Positions 9,576 through 18,880 of a stretch of 64,000 nt of DNA are shown piece by piece. The translations under genes and the position numbers were made by a program. Every line of letters starts with the position of its first letter. Within the stretch, counting starts at the first letter, position 1. The notes beneath the pieces are model-generated. The model was not told the DNA's origin. It saw only the letters and a list, made by a program, of their open reading frames with translations, and searched no databases. Origin of the DNA: CBDBND01 sp965262665 (GTDB taxonomy: Bacteria > Pseudomonadota > Alphaproteobacteria > Rhodospirillales > Rhodospirillaceae); assembly GCA_965262665.1 (NCBI GenBank), contig OZ253551.1, positions 558,001 through 622,000 on the forward strand, given 5' to 3'.

Positions 9576-10946
9576 ATGAGTGAAGCGGAGATGGGCACCC
9601 GCCTGTCCATCGGGCAGAAATTTGGTTGGGCGGTCGGAGCCCATGGCACGTCGACCATGATCGGCGTGCTGGTCACATACCTTCTCAATTACATGACGGA
9701 CACACTGGGTATTGCCGCCTTCACCGCCGGTGCGATTATTTTTGCTACCCGCATGTATGATCTCGTCACCGATCCGGTGATGGGTTACATCAGCGACCGC
9801 ACGCGCTCCCGCTGGGGGCGGCGGCGGCCGTATTTGTTCCTCGGTGCCTTGACCTGTTTCGGCGCTTTCGTGGCCCTGTTCAATGTGCCTGACATCGGCA
9901 GTGAAACGGCGATGGCGTTTTACGCCGCGTTCCTTCTGATCCTATTCACCACCGCCTACACCATATTCAACGTGCCATACTTGGCCATGCCCGCGGAAAT
10001 GACGGACAGTTACAACGAACGCACGTCGATGATGGGGTATCGGGTGGTGTTTTTCACCACGGCCAATTTGGGTCTCTTTCTCGGCGGTAGTGTGCTATTG
10101 TGCACCTACGGGACCGAACAAGGGTACAGCCTGATGGGTTGGATCCTCGGCGCAATCCTGATGGCCAGCATGCTGGTTGCGTTCTATGCCACCCGGTCCG
10201 CACCTAAAATCGAACGCACGGAAGTGGTGACGTTCACCGTCCGCGAGCAGATCGCCATGGTGGCCGACAACAAACCCTTCCTGATTTATCTCATGGTCAA
10301 GTTGTGCCAATTGATCGCACAGGCCAGCAGCCAGGCGGCGTTGTTGTTTTTCGGAATCTACGTTCTGCAACGCAGCGAACAGTTGCTGTTCGCCTTCGGC
10401 ACCTATTTCACTGTGTCCACTTTGGTTGCCATTCCCATCTGGACCTGGGCGGGAAAGAAATTCAGCAAACGGCCGGTTTATATGACAGCCGCGCTGCTCT
10501 ATGCCGCCGTCATGGCCACCTGGCTCTTATCCGACGCAACGGAAGCACAATGGATCGTCAATGCCCGAATCTTTGGTATCGGCGTGGCGGTGACAGGAAT
10601 TCTAGTCCTGGGCTTTTCCATTCTGCCGGACACCATGGAATACGACCGCCGCCGCACCGGTCTTAATCGCGAAGGGATTTATGCCGGGCTCTACAGCACC
10701 ATGGAGAAAGCCGCCTCCGGATTCGGTCCCCTCCTCTTCGGCGCTTACTTGGGCGCCATGGGCTACGTCTCTACCCGCGGCGGCGAAACCGTGGCCCAGC
10801 CCGACGCCGCCGTATCGGGTATTTATATTGGACTTGGGGTATTTCCAGCGGTGGCCGCGCTACTCAGCGCGTTCCTCCTGATCTTCTACAAGCTGGATGA
10901 GAAAACTCTGAAAGAAACCGGTCTGGTTACTGGGTCACAGGTGTAA
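9576..10946 (+). CDS. GPH-type MFS cation symporter
   Basis: A membrane transporter of 456 residues with about 12 transmembrane segments. The signature of the glycoside-pentoside-hexuronide:cation symporter family is present after TM2: YDLVTDPVMGYISDR followed by SRWGRRRP. The second half carries PDTMEYDRRRTG with GIYAGLYS, as in MelB-like carriers. It should move a sugar or sugar-acid with Na+ or H+. The substrate is not inferable, since no glycosidase or sugar kinase lies nearby. The gene runs convergently into the next one with a 20-bp overlap of 3' ends. Confidence 0.88.
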   Translation: MSEAEMGTRLSIGQKFGWAVGAHGTSTMIGVLVTYLLNYMTDTLGIAAFTAGAIIFATRMYDLVTDPVMGYISDRTRSRWGRRRPYLFLGALTCFGAFVALFNVPDIGSETAMAFYAAFLLILFTTAYTIFNVPYLAMPAEMTDSYNERTSMMGYRVVFFTTANLGLFLGGSVLLCTYGTEQGYSLMGWILGAILMASMLVAFYATRSAPKIERTEVVTFTVREQIAMVADNKPFLIYLMVKLCQLIAQASSQAALLFFGIYVLQRSEQLLFAFGTYFTVSTLVAIPIWTWAGKKFSKRPVYMTAALLYAAVMATWLLSDATEAQWIVNARIFGIGVAVTGILVLGFSILPDTMEYDRRRTGLNREGIYAGLYSTMEKAASGFGPLLFGAYLGAMGYVSTRGGETVAQPDAAVSGIYIGLGVFPAVAALLSAFLLIFYKLDEKTLKETGLVTGSQV

Positions 10947-11469
10947 CCAGTGCCTGAACGGCGGCCAAATTGGTCTTGTCGGCAAGGCCCGATACACGAC
11001 CCAGAATGCGGCCATCTTGTGCTGTGACGATGACCATGGGCACGGTCTTGTCGTCTTCACTGATGTTCAAAACTGGAAAAACTTCTTTTTCCTTCACATA
11101 CAGAATGACAATACGGTCGCGCAGCGCTTTGTCTTCATAGATGCCGCGAAATCCGCCATTGATGAACCCACGCACCAGTGCTCCGGGGTTGGGAATCAAC
11201 GGCGTATTGTAAACCTGAATTTGATCGGAGCTTTCGCGCAAGGGTGTCAAGGCCGCATCCCAGGCATCGACAGGCTCCTGCATTTCGCGCCCGAAAGACA
11301 ACAGGAGAATATTGTAGTCGGTAGAGAAGTCGTCGGGAATCGTGATGCGGTCCTTATTGAGTGTGTGTGCTTTAACGGTTGGGAAGAAAGATTCCTGCGC
11401 CCAAGTCGGACCGGTTCCCACCAAGGCAAAGACGACGCAACTCAAAAATAAGACGCGAACCATACCCAT
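10927..11469 (-). CDS. Exported thioredoxin-fold-like protein
   Basis: A 180-residue protein with a signal peptide ending GPTWAQ. The mature part alternates beta and alpha segments like a thioredoxin-like fold (NILLLSFGREM, DRIVILYVKEKEVFPVLN, VPMVIVTAQDGRILGRVSG) but has no CXXC motif. It may resemble Atp10 or DUF4174-type proteins; this is a weak inference. It lies downstream of the membrane protein gene at 11503 and may be its operon partner. Confidence 0.55.
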   Translation of the reverse strand: MGMVRVLFLSCVVFALVGTGPTWAQESFFPTVKAHTLNKDRITIPDDFSTDYNILLLSFGREMQEPVDAWDAALTPLRESSDQIQVYNTPLIPNPGALVRGFINGGFRGIYEDKALRDRIVILYVKEKEVFPVLNISEDDKTVPMVIVTAQDGRILGRVSGLADKTNLAAVQALVTPVTQ

Positions 11470-11502
11470 GATTACGTCACGGATGTGCAGTCCAGATCAC
11501 TT

Positions 11503-12378
11503 CTAGCCGGTCGCTTCTTCGCCCCGCTCCGGTGTCAGGTAGATGGCGATACCAGCGATGATGAACGCAGCCACCACCAAACCCATTTCCAAGGCGTATT
11601 CCGCTGGCTGAAGCCAAAACTCGTCAAGAATACCCCAGCGGCTCAGCACTTCGATGTCTAGCCAGGTGATGATGGTGGTGGGAATGGCATAGCGCACGGC
11701 CGGCGCCATACGGGCGTATTTAATCAGGCGGGTGTTGAGATACACCGCCCAAATGAGAAAACCGAAGAAGACGGCGTAGGTCACCGGATGCTGGGCACCG
11801 AGAATGCGCTCATCATAGAGCGTCAAATTAATCACATAGATGAACCAAATGACGAATATGGTTTCGAGCGCGGTGATGCGCGCGTAGTCCCGGCCCTTGC
11901 CCGGACCGGCCTTACCCGGATCCATGTGGCCGTGCTTGTGAATCCACTTAAAAGCCGTGCAACGGGTTTCCCGATTGAAATAAAGCAGCAGCGTGGTGGC
12001 GAAAATCAAAATACCGGATGCCTGGATAATCTGCAGGCCCGGACTCATCGCCAGCTCTCCACTCGATGTATAGAGCGGCTGCACATTCAAGAGATGGGCG
12101 AAGAATTCCCAGGTAAATTCAAACCAGCCGGTCCAGATCAGGATGGCGCCGACGAAACCAAGCCAGGTGGCTGCAGTTTCCTGTTTTTTCAAACCGATCC
12201 ACACCAAAACGAAGCCGATCAGTCCGCAAACGAAACTGGCGGAGAACGATGTCTCTTCGGCTGAACCGAACAGGTCCTTCATCATCACAAACAGGGTATG
12301 GCCGAGCGGTTGGGCCATGATGACAGTGACAAAAGCGATGATGCCGACAAACGGCGGGCGGTAGTACTTACCAAGCAT
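11503..12378 (-). CDS. Multi-pass membrane protein of unknown family (paralogue A)
   Basis: A protein of 291 residues with seven or eight predicted transmembrane helices and no recognisable domain. It is clearly homologous to the protein at 13893-14759: both begin with YRxPFVGxxAxxTV, both contain HPVTYA in the second half and VRYAIP before the last helices, and both end with a W-L-x-P-x-x-YALEM motif. The gene diverges from the tetR gene, with a strong palindrome between them. A role in membrane redox or ligand sensing together with the FMN-binding neighbour is speculation. Confidence 0.7.
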   Translation of the reverse strand: MLGKYYRPPFVGIIAFVTVIMAQPLGHTLFVMMKDLFGSAEETSFSASFVCGLIGFVLVWIGLKKQETAATWLGFVGAILIWTGWFEFTWEFFAHLLNVQPLYTSSGELAMSPGLQIIQASGILIFATTLLLYFNRETRCTAFKWIHKHGHMDPGKAGPGKGRDYARITALETIFVIWFIYVINLTLYDERILGAQHPVTYAVFFGFLIWAVYLNTRLIKYARMAPAVRYAIPTTIITWLDIEVLSRWGILDEFWLQPAEYALEMGLVVAAFIIAGIAIYLTPERGEEATG

Positions 12379-12451
12379 GGGGTTCCCTCCCAGGTGACAT
12401 ACGGTTTCACACCGGTTGATGCTTCCATTTACGATAAATCAGACTGGGCCA

Positions 12452-12485
12452 CAAGGAAAAATTACCAGGTGGTAACTTTTCCTTG
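12452..12485. promoter_or_regulatory. 34-bp palindrome, probable TetR operator
   Basis: Two 16-nt arms (12452-12467 and 12470-12485) pair with one mismatch around a 2-nt centre. The core reads TTACCA-GG-TGGTAA. It sits in the divergent promoter region between paralogue A (start 12378) and tetR (start 12544), the usual place for an autoregulatory TetR site. It could bind a TetR dimer or a pair of dimers. Confidence 0.75.
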
Positions 12486-12543
12486 ATCACACTGGATTTT
12501 CCGGCACAATGGACCGCAGACACCCCCATAGAAATGGATAACT

Positions 12544-13209
12544 ATGGCTCCTCTGGATACTGCCGTACCGGCTCATACCTTGACCAAAGCGGGCCGCAAA
12601 CGGGAAGCCACCAAGGCGGCTTTGATCGACGCCTTCGAGCAGATCATCGCCGCGGACGGCATCGCCGCGGTCGGGGTTAACGCTGTGGCCAAACGGGCCG
12701 GCGTCGGCAAGCCGCTGATCTATAAATACTTCGGTGGATTCGACGGATTGGTCCAGGCTTGGGCAGCCCATTCTAAAGTATGGGGCAGTGACGAGGATCT
12801 CTTTCCCACTCTTGCTGACAATGAAGACAATGATCCCATTGCCCTGATTCGCGATTACATGACCCGGTCAGCAACGGAGCTGCGATCCATGCCCATCGCG
12901 CTGCAGGTGATGGCGCAAGCCCTGCTCGGTGAAACTGAACTCACGGCCGGTCTCGAGGCAGCAAAAGACGATTCAAGCCGGCATCACGATACGCTATACG
13001 AACAGGGTGGTGTATTTGATGATCCCGATACCGGCGCCCTCCTTTTGGTGATGTATGCCGCATCCCGGTATCTCGCCATGCGCAGCTTCAACCAAAGCGA
13101 CTTCAACGGCATCCCCCTGGATACGGAGGATGGCTGGTCAACGATGATGGCGATAATGACCCGGGTATTCGACAACGCGGTTGTCGGGGCAAAACGCATT
13201 CAGACGTGA
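12544..13209 (+). CDS. TetR family transcriptional regulator
   Basis: A 221-residue regulator. The N-terminal helix-turn-helix domain spans about residues 16-65 and includes AGVGKPLIYKYFGGFDGLV, the standard TetR recognition-helix region. The C-terminal ligand-binding domain is all helical. It is divergent from paralogue A and overlaps the FMN-binding gene start by one base (TGATG), so it likely controls itself, the FMN-binding gene and the two membrane proteins. The ligand is unknown. Confidence 0.9.
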   Translation: MAPLDTAVPAHTLTKAGRKREATKAALIDAFEQIIAADGIAAVGVNAVAKRAGVGKPLIYKYFGGFDGLVQAWAAHSKVWGSDEDLFPTLADNEDNDPIALIRDYMTRSATELRSMPIALQVMAQALLGETELTAGLEAAKDDSSRHHDTLYEQGGVFDDPDTGALLLVMYAASRYLAMRSFNQSDFNGIPLDTEDGWSTMMAIMTRVFDNAVVGAKRIQT

Positions 13210-13778
13210 TGGAAAAAACGTCTTCCGATAAAGGCCTCTACATTGCCGCGTCGTTGGTTGCGTTTGCGATGCTCACGCTGGGTGGGATCGAAGTTTTCAA
13301 TCGAATTAGTTTCGTCGAGCCGATACAGCCCGTCACGGCTGTTGAACAGGACCTATTACAGGAGGTGTTTCCTGACGCCGATCTGTTCGCCACTAAGAGC
13401 GGCGAATATCCCAATCACAAAGCCTACAAGAGCGATGAAGAAACTGGGGAAACCAGACACGTGGGGTTCGTATTTTTGACAACCGATGTCGTACCGGACG
13501 AGCGAGCGTACGGCGGCCCCATAGATATTCTTGTCGGTATGACCACGGACGGTGTCCTGACCGGAATTCGCGTCGTTAAACACCGCGAACCGTGGGGACC
13601 GTTTTTCATAGAACGTAAAGATTATGCGCCGCAGTTTATTGGGAAGTCTGTTCTCGACCCTTTCGAAGTTGGTGAAGACATCGATGCCGTAACGCGGGTG
13701 ACCCTCACCATGGACGGCGCTGCTCGCGCCATCAGGAAAAGTGCGCGGCAAATAGCTCGGCAATATCTTTCTCAGTAG
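13209..13778 (+). CDS. Membrane-anchored FMN-binding domain protein
   Basis: A 189-residue protein with one N-terminal transmembrane helix (about residues 10-28) and a periplasmic FMN-binding domain of the RnfG/NosR type. The block GPIDILVGMTTDGVLTGIRVV is the conserved core. DAVTRVTLTMDGAARAIR occupies the place of the SGAT motif where FMN is bound covalently through threonine, with a modified sequence. In NosR and RnfG this domain relays electrons. The ATG at 13209 shares a base with the tetR stop codon. Whether the modified motif still takes flavin is open. Confidence 0.72.
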   Translation: MEKTSSDKGLYIAASLVAFAMLTLGGIEVFNRISFVEPIQPVTAVEQDLLQEVFPDADLFATKSGEYPNHKAYKSDEETGETRHVGFVFLTTDVVPDERAYGGPIDILVGMTTDGVLTGIRVVKHREPWGPFFIERKDYAPQFIGKSVLDPFEVGEDIDAVTRVTLTMDGAARAIRKSARQIARQYLSQ

Positions 13779-13892
13779 ATGTAAAAACGCCTTGAATTAG
13801 GTGGACACTAAACGATGCATATTTCTGAACTGATCAAGTTGTGTGACAATGCTGCGTAACGGAATCAAATTCCGCGCCGGGGAGAAACATAG

Positions 13893-14759
13893 ATGCTGAA
13901 GAAGCTGTATCGCGTCCCATTCGTCGGCCTGCTCGCTCTGGCAACGGTGTTCATTATCGTGTCGCTCAATCACACCATCCTGGTCGGATTGGAAAACCTG
14001 GCTGGCGAAGAGAACCAATACACGGTCGGAATCATCTTCGGTCTCATCGGCCTCGGACTTATCTATTACGTGGCGGCACGCAACACGGAAGCGCTCGGCA
14101 CATGGCTTGGATTCATCGGCGCCCACATGATGTTCATCGGCTGGATCAAGTTTGGGGTAAAATTCAACGCCGCCGATCTGCAGAAAGTGCCGGGCAGCGA
14201 CAACTACATTCCCATCCAACTGCTGTTCTATCAGGGCTCGGTGGGGATCCTACTCGCCGTCGCGCCGTTTTTCTTTTTCAACAAAGATTCCAAATGCAAT
14301 TTCTTTCGTTGGTTCCACCGTGTGTTCCGCATGAACTTGGGCAAACCGAACCCGGCGGCGGGACGTAACTATTGCCTCATCACCATGATGGAAACGGTTT
14401 ACGTCCAATGGACGTTCTACGTGATCTCGCTGTTCCTAGTGGACACCCGATTCCTCGGCGCCACCCATCCGGTGACTTACGCGCTGTGTTTGTTGGGTGG
14501 CCTCTGGGGATTTTATCTGGTGCTGCGCTTGGCGCGCTTTACCCGGGTGCTCGCCGCGGTGCGCTACGCCATTCCGGTGGCCACGGTCTATTGGACGATT
14601 ACGGAAATCGCCTCCTTCTGGGGATTCTTTGAGGAGATCTGGCTCAAGCCCGGTGACTACGCCCTGGAGATGGCTGGTATTGCCATGGTGTTTGTCGCCG
14701 TGGCGGTCGCCACCCTGCTCTCCCCAGCCTCAGCCAAGGCGCCTGATCAAACGGTATAG
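13893..14759 (+). CDS. Multi-pass membrane protein of unknown family (paralogue B)
   Basis: A protein of 288 residues with seven or eight predicted helices, homologous along its full length to paralogue A at 11503-12378 (shared HPVTYA, AVRYAIP, WLKPGDYALEM). A start at 13893 follows GGGGAGAAAC, an acceptable ribosome binding site. It lies 115 bp after the FMN-binding gene, probably in the same transcription unit. No family could be assigned. Confidence 0.7.
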   Translation: MLKKLYRVPFVGLLALATVFIIVSLNHTILVGLENLAGEENQYTVGIIFGLIGLGLIYYVAARNTEALGTWLGFIGAHMMFIGWIKFGVKFNAADLQKVPGSDNYIPIQLLFYQGSVGILLAVAPFFFFNKDSKCNFFRWFHRVFRMNLGKPNPAAGRNYCLITMMETVYVQWTFYVISLFLVDTRFLGATHPVTYALCLLGGLWGFYLVLRLARFTRVLAAVRYAIPVATVYWTITEIASFWGFFEEIWLKPGDYALEMAGIAMVFVAVAVATLLSPASAKAPDQTV

Positions 14760-15063
14760 ACTGTGCGAATTAGAAGACATTGGGGGCACTGTATTTGAGC
14801 AACCTTCAAAATTTCTGCGGCGCTGCAACTGAAACTGGAAATCAATTTTGCGTCTGTCAATCAACCAATTGGCCCACCTTCGTCGCGGAGCCAAACTTCG
14901 GGACATTCGGAGAGTCTGACACTGCTTGTTGCATCCATTTCCCCGGTGAAATTTTGGTAGAGCCGCAAAACTACGTCCAAAGCTTGATCTATCGCGTTGC
15001 CTGTCTCGGCGCCAAAAAAACGCAAAGACACTCATTGTCTCATGCGCTCCGGTCATTAAGGAG
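14760..15063. other. Non-coding stretch of about 300 bp
   Basis: Short reading frames exist on both strands (for example 14780-15067 on plus) but their translations are cysteine-rich and of low coherence, with no resemblance to known families. I see no convincing gene, RNA or repeat here. A promoter for the methyltransferase gene at 15064 is expected but not pinpointed. Confidence 0.4.
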
Positions 15064-15942
15064 ATGATTCAGCACGTAGCGTATCTAAAGCTCCATGAAA
15101 GTGTCGAATTTCTCGAGGCGACACGGCAAGACATGTCTGGGGAAAATGTTGTCACCGTCGATCCTGGAGTCCATGCCGTCCTGATTGCGGCAAACGGACC
15201 CTCCATGATGAATAAGCTGAGCCGGTTGTACGCGGATTATCAGAAATGGGACATTCCCGTTGTGGTCATTGCCGGCTGGCCACCGCCCATAAATAGTCAA
15301 CGGTTTCTGATCGAAGCCTTGCACCCTGGAAACGTAAGCATTCCAGGCATGTTTGATCTGGCGGTAAGTTATTGCCGTGGCGGGAACACGAGGGATTTTC
15401 TCGAGTTCGGCACTTTCCAGGGCCACACTTTGCAATGCGCTTATCACGCCTTCCGTAAATACCGGCTCGTCAAAAATAGGCGGTTCATTGCCTTCGATTC
15501 ATTCGCTGGGATTATCGACACAAAGGAAGGGGAAGGTTTTACAGATGGTGCCTATGCAGCCAGTGAAGAGAGCTTCCGCTTCGCTAATTTACTCGCTGAT
15601 GTTCCCGACGATCAGGTGATAACAGTCAGCGGACCCTTTTCCGCTACGCTGGAGGACAATGTGGAGCAGACACGCCGGGCACTGGAACCGTTAGAAGCGG
15701 CGATTGTCCACATTGACTGCGACGTCGAGGCACCAGCCAAGCTGGCACTTGATTTTGTAACGCCTTATTTGAAGCAGGGGTCGTTGTTATTGTTTGACGA
15801 GTTTGATTTACACTTGGCAGATAATTCGAAGGGTGAACGTAGGGCTTTGCACGCGTGGTTGAGCGAAAACCCTAACTTTGAGGTCGAGCCCTACAGAACA
15901 TACCATGTCCATGCGCGCTCCTTCATTGTACATAGAAAGTAA
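15064..15942 (+). CDS. TylF/MycF-type methyltransferase
   Basis: A 292-residue protein whose second half is a class I SAM-dependent methyltransferase of the TylF (macrocin O-methyltransferase) family. LEFGTFQGHTLQ is the SAM-binding loop, FIAFDSFAGI and VHIDCDVEAPAKLALDFV are the metal-binding acid motifs, and LLLFDEFD follows. The family methylates sugar hydroxyls in glycans or macrolides. The first 90 residues are not family-typical. The AGGAG at 15059-15063 abuts the annotated ATG at 15064, leaving no spacer, so the true start may lie further in. Confidence 0.75.
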   Translation: MIQHVAYLKLHESVEFLEATRQDMSGENVVTVDPGVHAVLIAANGPSMMNKLSRLYADYQKWDIPVVVIAGWPPPINSQRFLIEALHPGNVSIPGMFDLAVSYCRGGNTRDFLEFGTFQGHTLQCAYHAFRKYRLVKNRRFIAFDSFAGIIDTKEGEGFTDGAYAASEESFRFANLLADVPDDQVITVSGPFSATLEDNVEQTRRALEPLEAAIVHIDCDVEAPAKLALDFVTPYLKQGSLLLFDEFDLHLADNSKGERRALHAWLSENPNFEVEPYRTYHVHARSFIVHRK

Positions 15943-15996
15943 CGCAGAAAATTAGATCGATCGACGTAGGGGCGTCGACATAGAGAGCTTCTATGG

Positions 15997-17318
15997 TCAC
16001 TCCGCCGTTTCGACAACCGGAACGTCCCGCTGCAGTTCAATAATGCGGTACGCCACGGCGCATACCAGTACCGTCAAGTTGCAGGCCGCCACGGCAACGA
16101 ACGGCGCCTGCGGTCCCATTGCATCCTAAAGGCGTCCGCCGATGGCCGAGAGGCAAGGATGCCAAACCCGCCGCACAGGGCTTGCATCCCAAAAGCGGAG
16201 CCCCGGATCTTCGCGAGCGCTTCAAGGGCCAGCAACACTTGCGACGACAGTTGTGCGCTGGCCAATCCCATGCCCATACAAAGCAAGGCAAGCAATGCGG
16301 GTGTGCTGACGATGTCATCGAGCGACGCCACCCAGCCGTAGCCTATGGATGAAATGACAAAACCGAGGATGAGCAACGTAAGTTTATCGACCTTGTCGCC
16401 AATAAAACCGAAGATCGGCGCCCAGATCACCGCGGCGATTTGTGCGATACCGGCGATCATGCCAGCGCGCGCTGTGGCTTCCGCGGTTGTGAGGTCTGCG
16501 TTCGAAGCGGCCTGCACGATCCATAGCGTGAGGAACAAAGTGACGATGAACATATCGGCCCGCGCGGTAAACGCACTCATGTAAGAAAGCGCAATGCGGA
16601 TGTTGCGTGCCGCCAGCAGCCCCTCGCCCATGAGCTTGACGACGGAGGGCTTTTTGGTATCACCGGAAGGCTGGCCCGGTTTCAAGCCGAACATAATTAG
16701 CGCAGCGATACCGGCAATTCCGGCAGCGGTAAGGTAGGCGAAACGCCCGGCCCAAAGTTCAGACGTGCCTTGCCCGGTAAAGATTTCAGGTAGTTGCGTC
16801 AGGCCTATAAAGAACATCACCGACCCGGCACCATTCAAGAACATCGCCACACCGGTAAGCTTCGCGCGGGAGTCTTCGTGGGCGTAGTCCGCCACGACAG
16901 CGGCAAGACTCATGGTAGTGGCTGCAACGCCAAAGGCGAACAGCAGACGCACCAAGGTCAATACAAAGACTGAGTTGGCAAAACCGTAAGCCGTGTAGGC
17001 GACAGCCATAATACCAAAACCCAGAATGTAGACAGCGCGGCGGCCAACGCGATCAGAGAATGCTCCCCGCCAGCCAATGACGCCAAGAAGCATGATCTCT
17101 TGCCAGAATTGGAGGTTACCAGAGACGCGCCCGAACTCAGCTTCGGATACACCCAAGTTGACACGCAGCACGTACGGCGTCAGCGCGATCAGATAGGTGA
17201 ACATGCCAATGCTAACGAACGCGGCGAAAAGATAGGAATAGACATGACGCGGCAACACCCCCGGCGCCAATCTGATCGGACCGATCCGCGCGTCTGGGGC
17301 GTGTTGGTCTTCAGTCAT
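15997..17318 (-). pseudogene. MFS transporter with damaged 3' end
   Basis: A major facilitator of about 440 residues with 12 helices. WRGAFSDRVGRRAVYILGFG is the family signature after TM2. The last 50 codons are damaged: a missing base near 16155 shifts the frame out of GILALSAIGG, and the restored frame then meets TAG at 16126-16128, where CAG (Q of GGRLQDAM) is expected. The original end is TGA at 15997-15999, after FVAVAACNLTVLVCAVAYR. The ATG at 17318 shares one base with the stop of the P-type ATPase gene, so both were co-transcribed. The substrate is unknown; an efflux role fits the context. Confidence 0.75.
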
Positions 17319-18880
17319 CAGGTCTCCCGTAAAAGACGCATGCCGTTGAGTGTCACAATCAGGGTAGCACCAACGTCGGCCATCACAGCCATCCAAAGGG
17401 TTGAAAGCCCGGGAATGACCAGAGCGAGGAAGGTCAGCTTCAAGCCGAGGCTCAAAACGATGTTTTGTTTGACGATGGCGCGGGACTTGCGGGCGATACG
17501 CAACGTCATCGGCACATGGGAGAGATCATCCTGCATCAGCACAACATCAGCGGTTTCGATCGCCTGGGCCGTACCCCCACCGCCCATGGCGATGCCGATG
17601 TCGGCGTTGGCCAGGGCCGGTGCATCGTTGATGCCATCGCCGACCATAGCCACAGCACCGTCCGGATTTTTTAAGTCTTCTATGGCTGCGAGTTTTTCAT
17701 CGTGCAACAAGCCCGCCTTGACGGCATCGATGCCCGGTGTTTCATCAACAACGCGTTTGGCAGCTTGGGCTGTATCACTGGTCAGCATAATTTTTTCACG
17801 TGTGGTGTAAGCGCATCTAATTCCGCAAGAGCATGCCGGGTAGCGCCGTGCACCTGGTCTTGCACGCTGATATGGCCGAGGACCTTATTGTCTTGCGCCA
17901 CATACATGATGGTATTGCCATTGGCATGGGCGTGAGAGGCATTGTCTTGCACATCCCTCCAGTCTTCTGCGGACTGTTCAAACATAGCGGCATTGCCGAC
18001 GGCGACTTTGGCTCCGCTGGCCAAAGTGCCTTGAACCCCGCGACCAGGCACGGCGGTGACGTCTTCCGCCGATTGCAGATTCACGCCGGCAAGACGGGTT
18101 TGGGCTTCTTCAACAATGGCTGTTGCCACCGGATGTTCGGAATGCCGTTCGACGGTCGCCGCCAGAGTCACAAGGTCATCACAGGGTTGGCAGTCATTGT
18201 CGCGCCCCGCATCGTGCCTACAGTTGACGGCACGGACTTCGGTGACTTTTGGTTGCCCGTAGGTGAGCGTGCCGGTTTTGTCGAAGGCAATGGTTGTTAC
18301 GTCAGCGAGGCGATCCAGTTGGGCACCGCCTTTCACCAAGACTCCGAGGTGAGCGAGTCGCGTTAGCCCACTCACCATGGTCACCGGAATGCTGATCACC
18401 AATGCGCAGGGGCAGGCAATGATAAGCAACGCCAGACCGCGATAGAGCCAGCCCGATGATCCGTCCGCATACGTCAGTAAAGGTTGGGCAAACAGCAGGA
18501 CGGGAATAAACGCGACACACAAGGCAAGCGCAACAACATCCGGCGTATACCAGCGGGCGAAGCGGTCTATGAACCGTTCAGCCGGACTACGTTGCGCCTG
18601 CGCCTGCTCGACCAGACGGGCAATCCGGGCAATGGTGCCGTCACTGGCCAAACGTGTGACGTGAACTTCTAGCGCGGCTTCACCGTTGACCGTCCCCGCC
18701 ATAACCGTCTCACCGACGGTTTTGGTCACCGGCATGCTTTCACCGGTGACGGGTGCCTGATTGATGGAAGAAATACCGGAGAGAATTTCACCATCCGGGG
18801 ATACGCTGCCTGGGGCGTACGAGGACGCGGTCACCGACCACAGCCGTGTAATGACAGACTGCGAACGGGTGGAACCGTTT
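17318..18880 (-). pseudogene. P1B-type heavy-metal ATPase, truncated and frameshifted
   Basis: The preserved region covers the A-domain (QAPVTGESMPV), the metal site ACPCAL, the phosphorylation motif DKTGTLT, the SEHPVA motif and the hinge GDGINDAPALANADIG. CPC with these motifs points to a Zn/Cd/Pb or Cu exporter (ZntA/CadA-like). Three lesions are visible. The metal-binding domain and first helices are absent upstream of about 18880. Two compensating shifts occur near 18805-18850, where AVVGDRVLVRP is found in another frame. A 6-base A run near 17790 splits the C-terminal 156 codons. It joins head-to-head with an ABC exporter fragment. Confidence 0.85.

Noticed and set aside
14780..15067. 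95-codon frame before the methyltransferase gene
   Set aside because: Composition is not protein-like for this genome and nothing resembling a family is visible.
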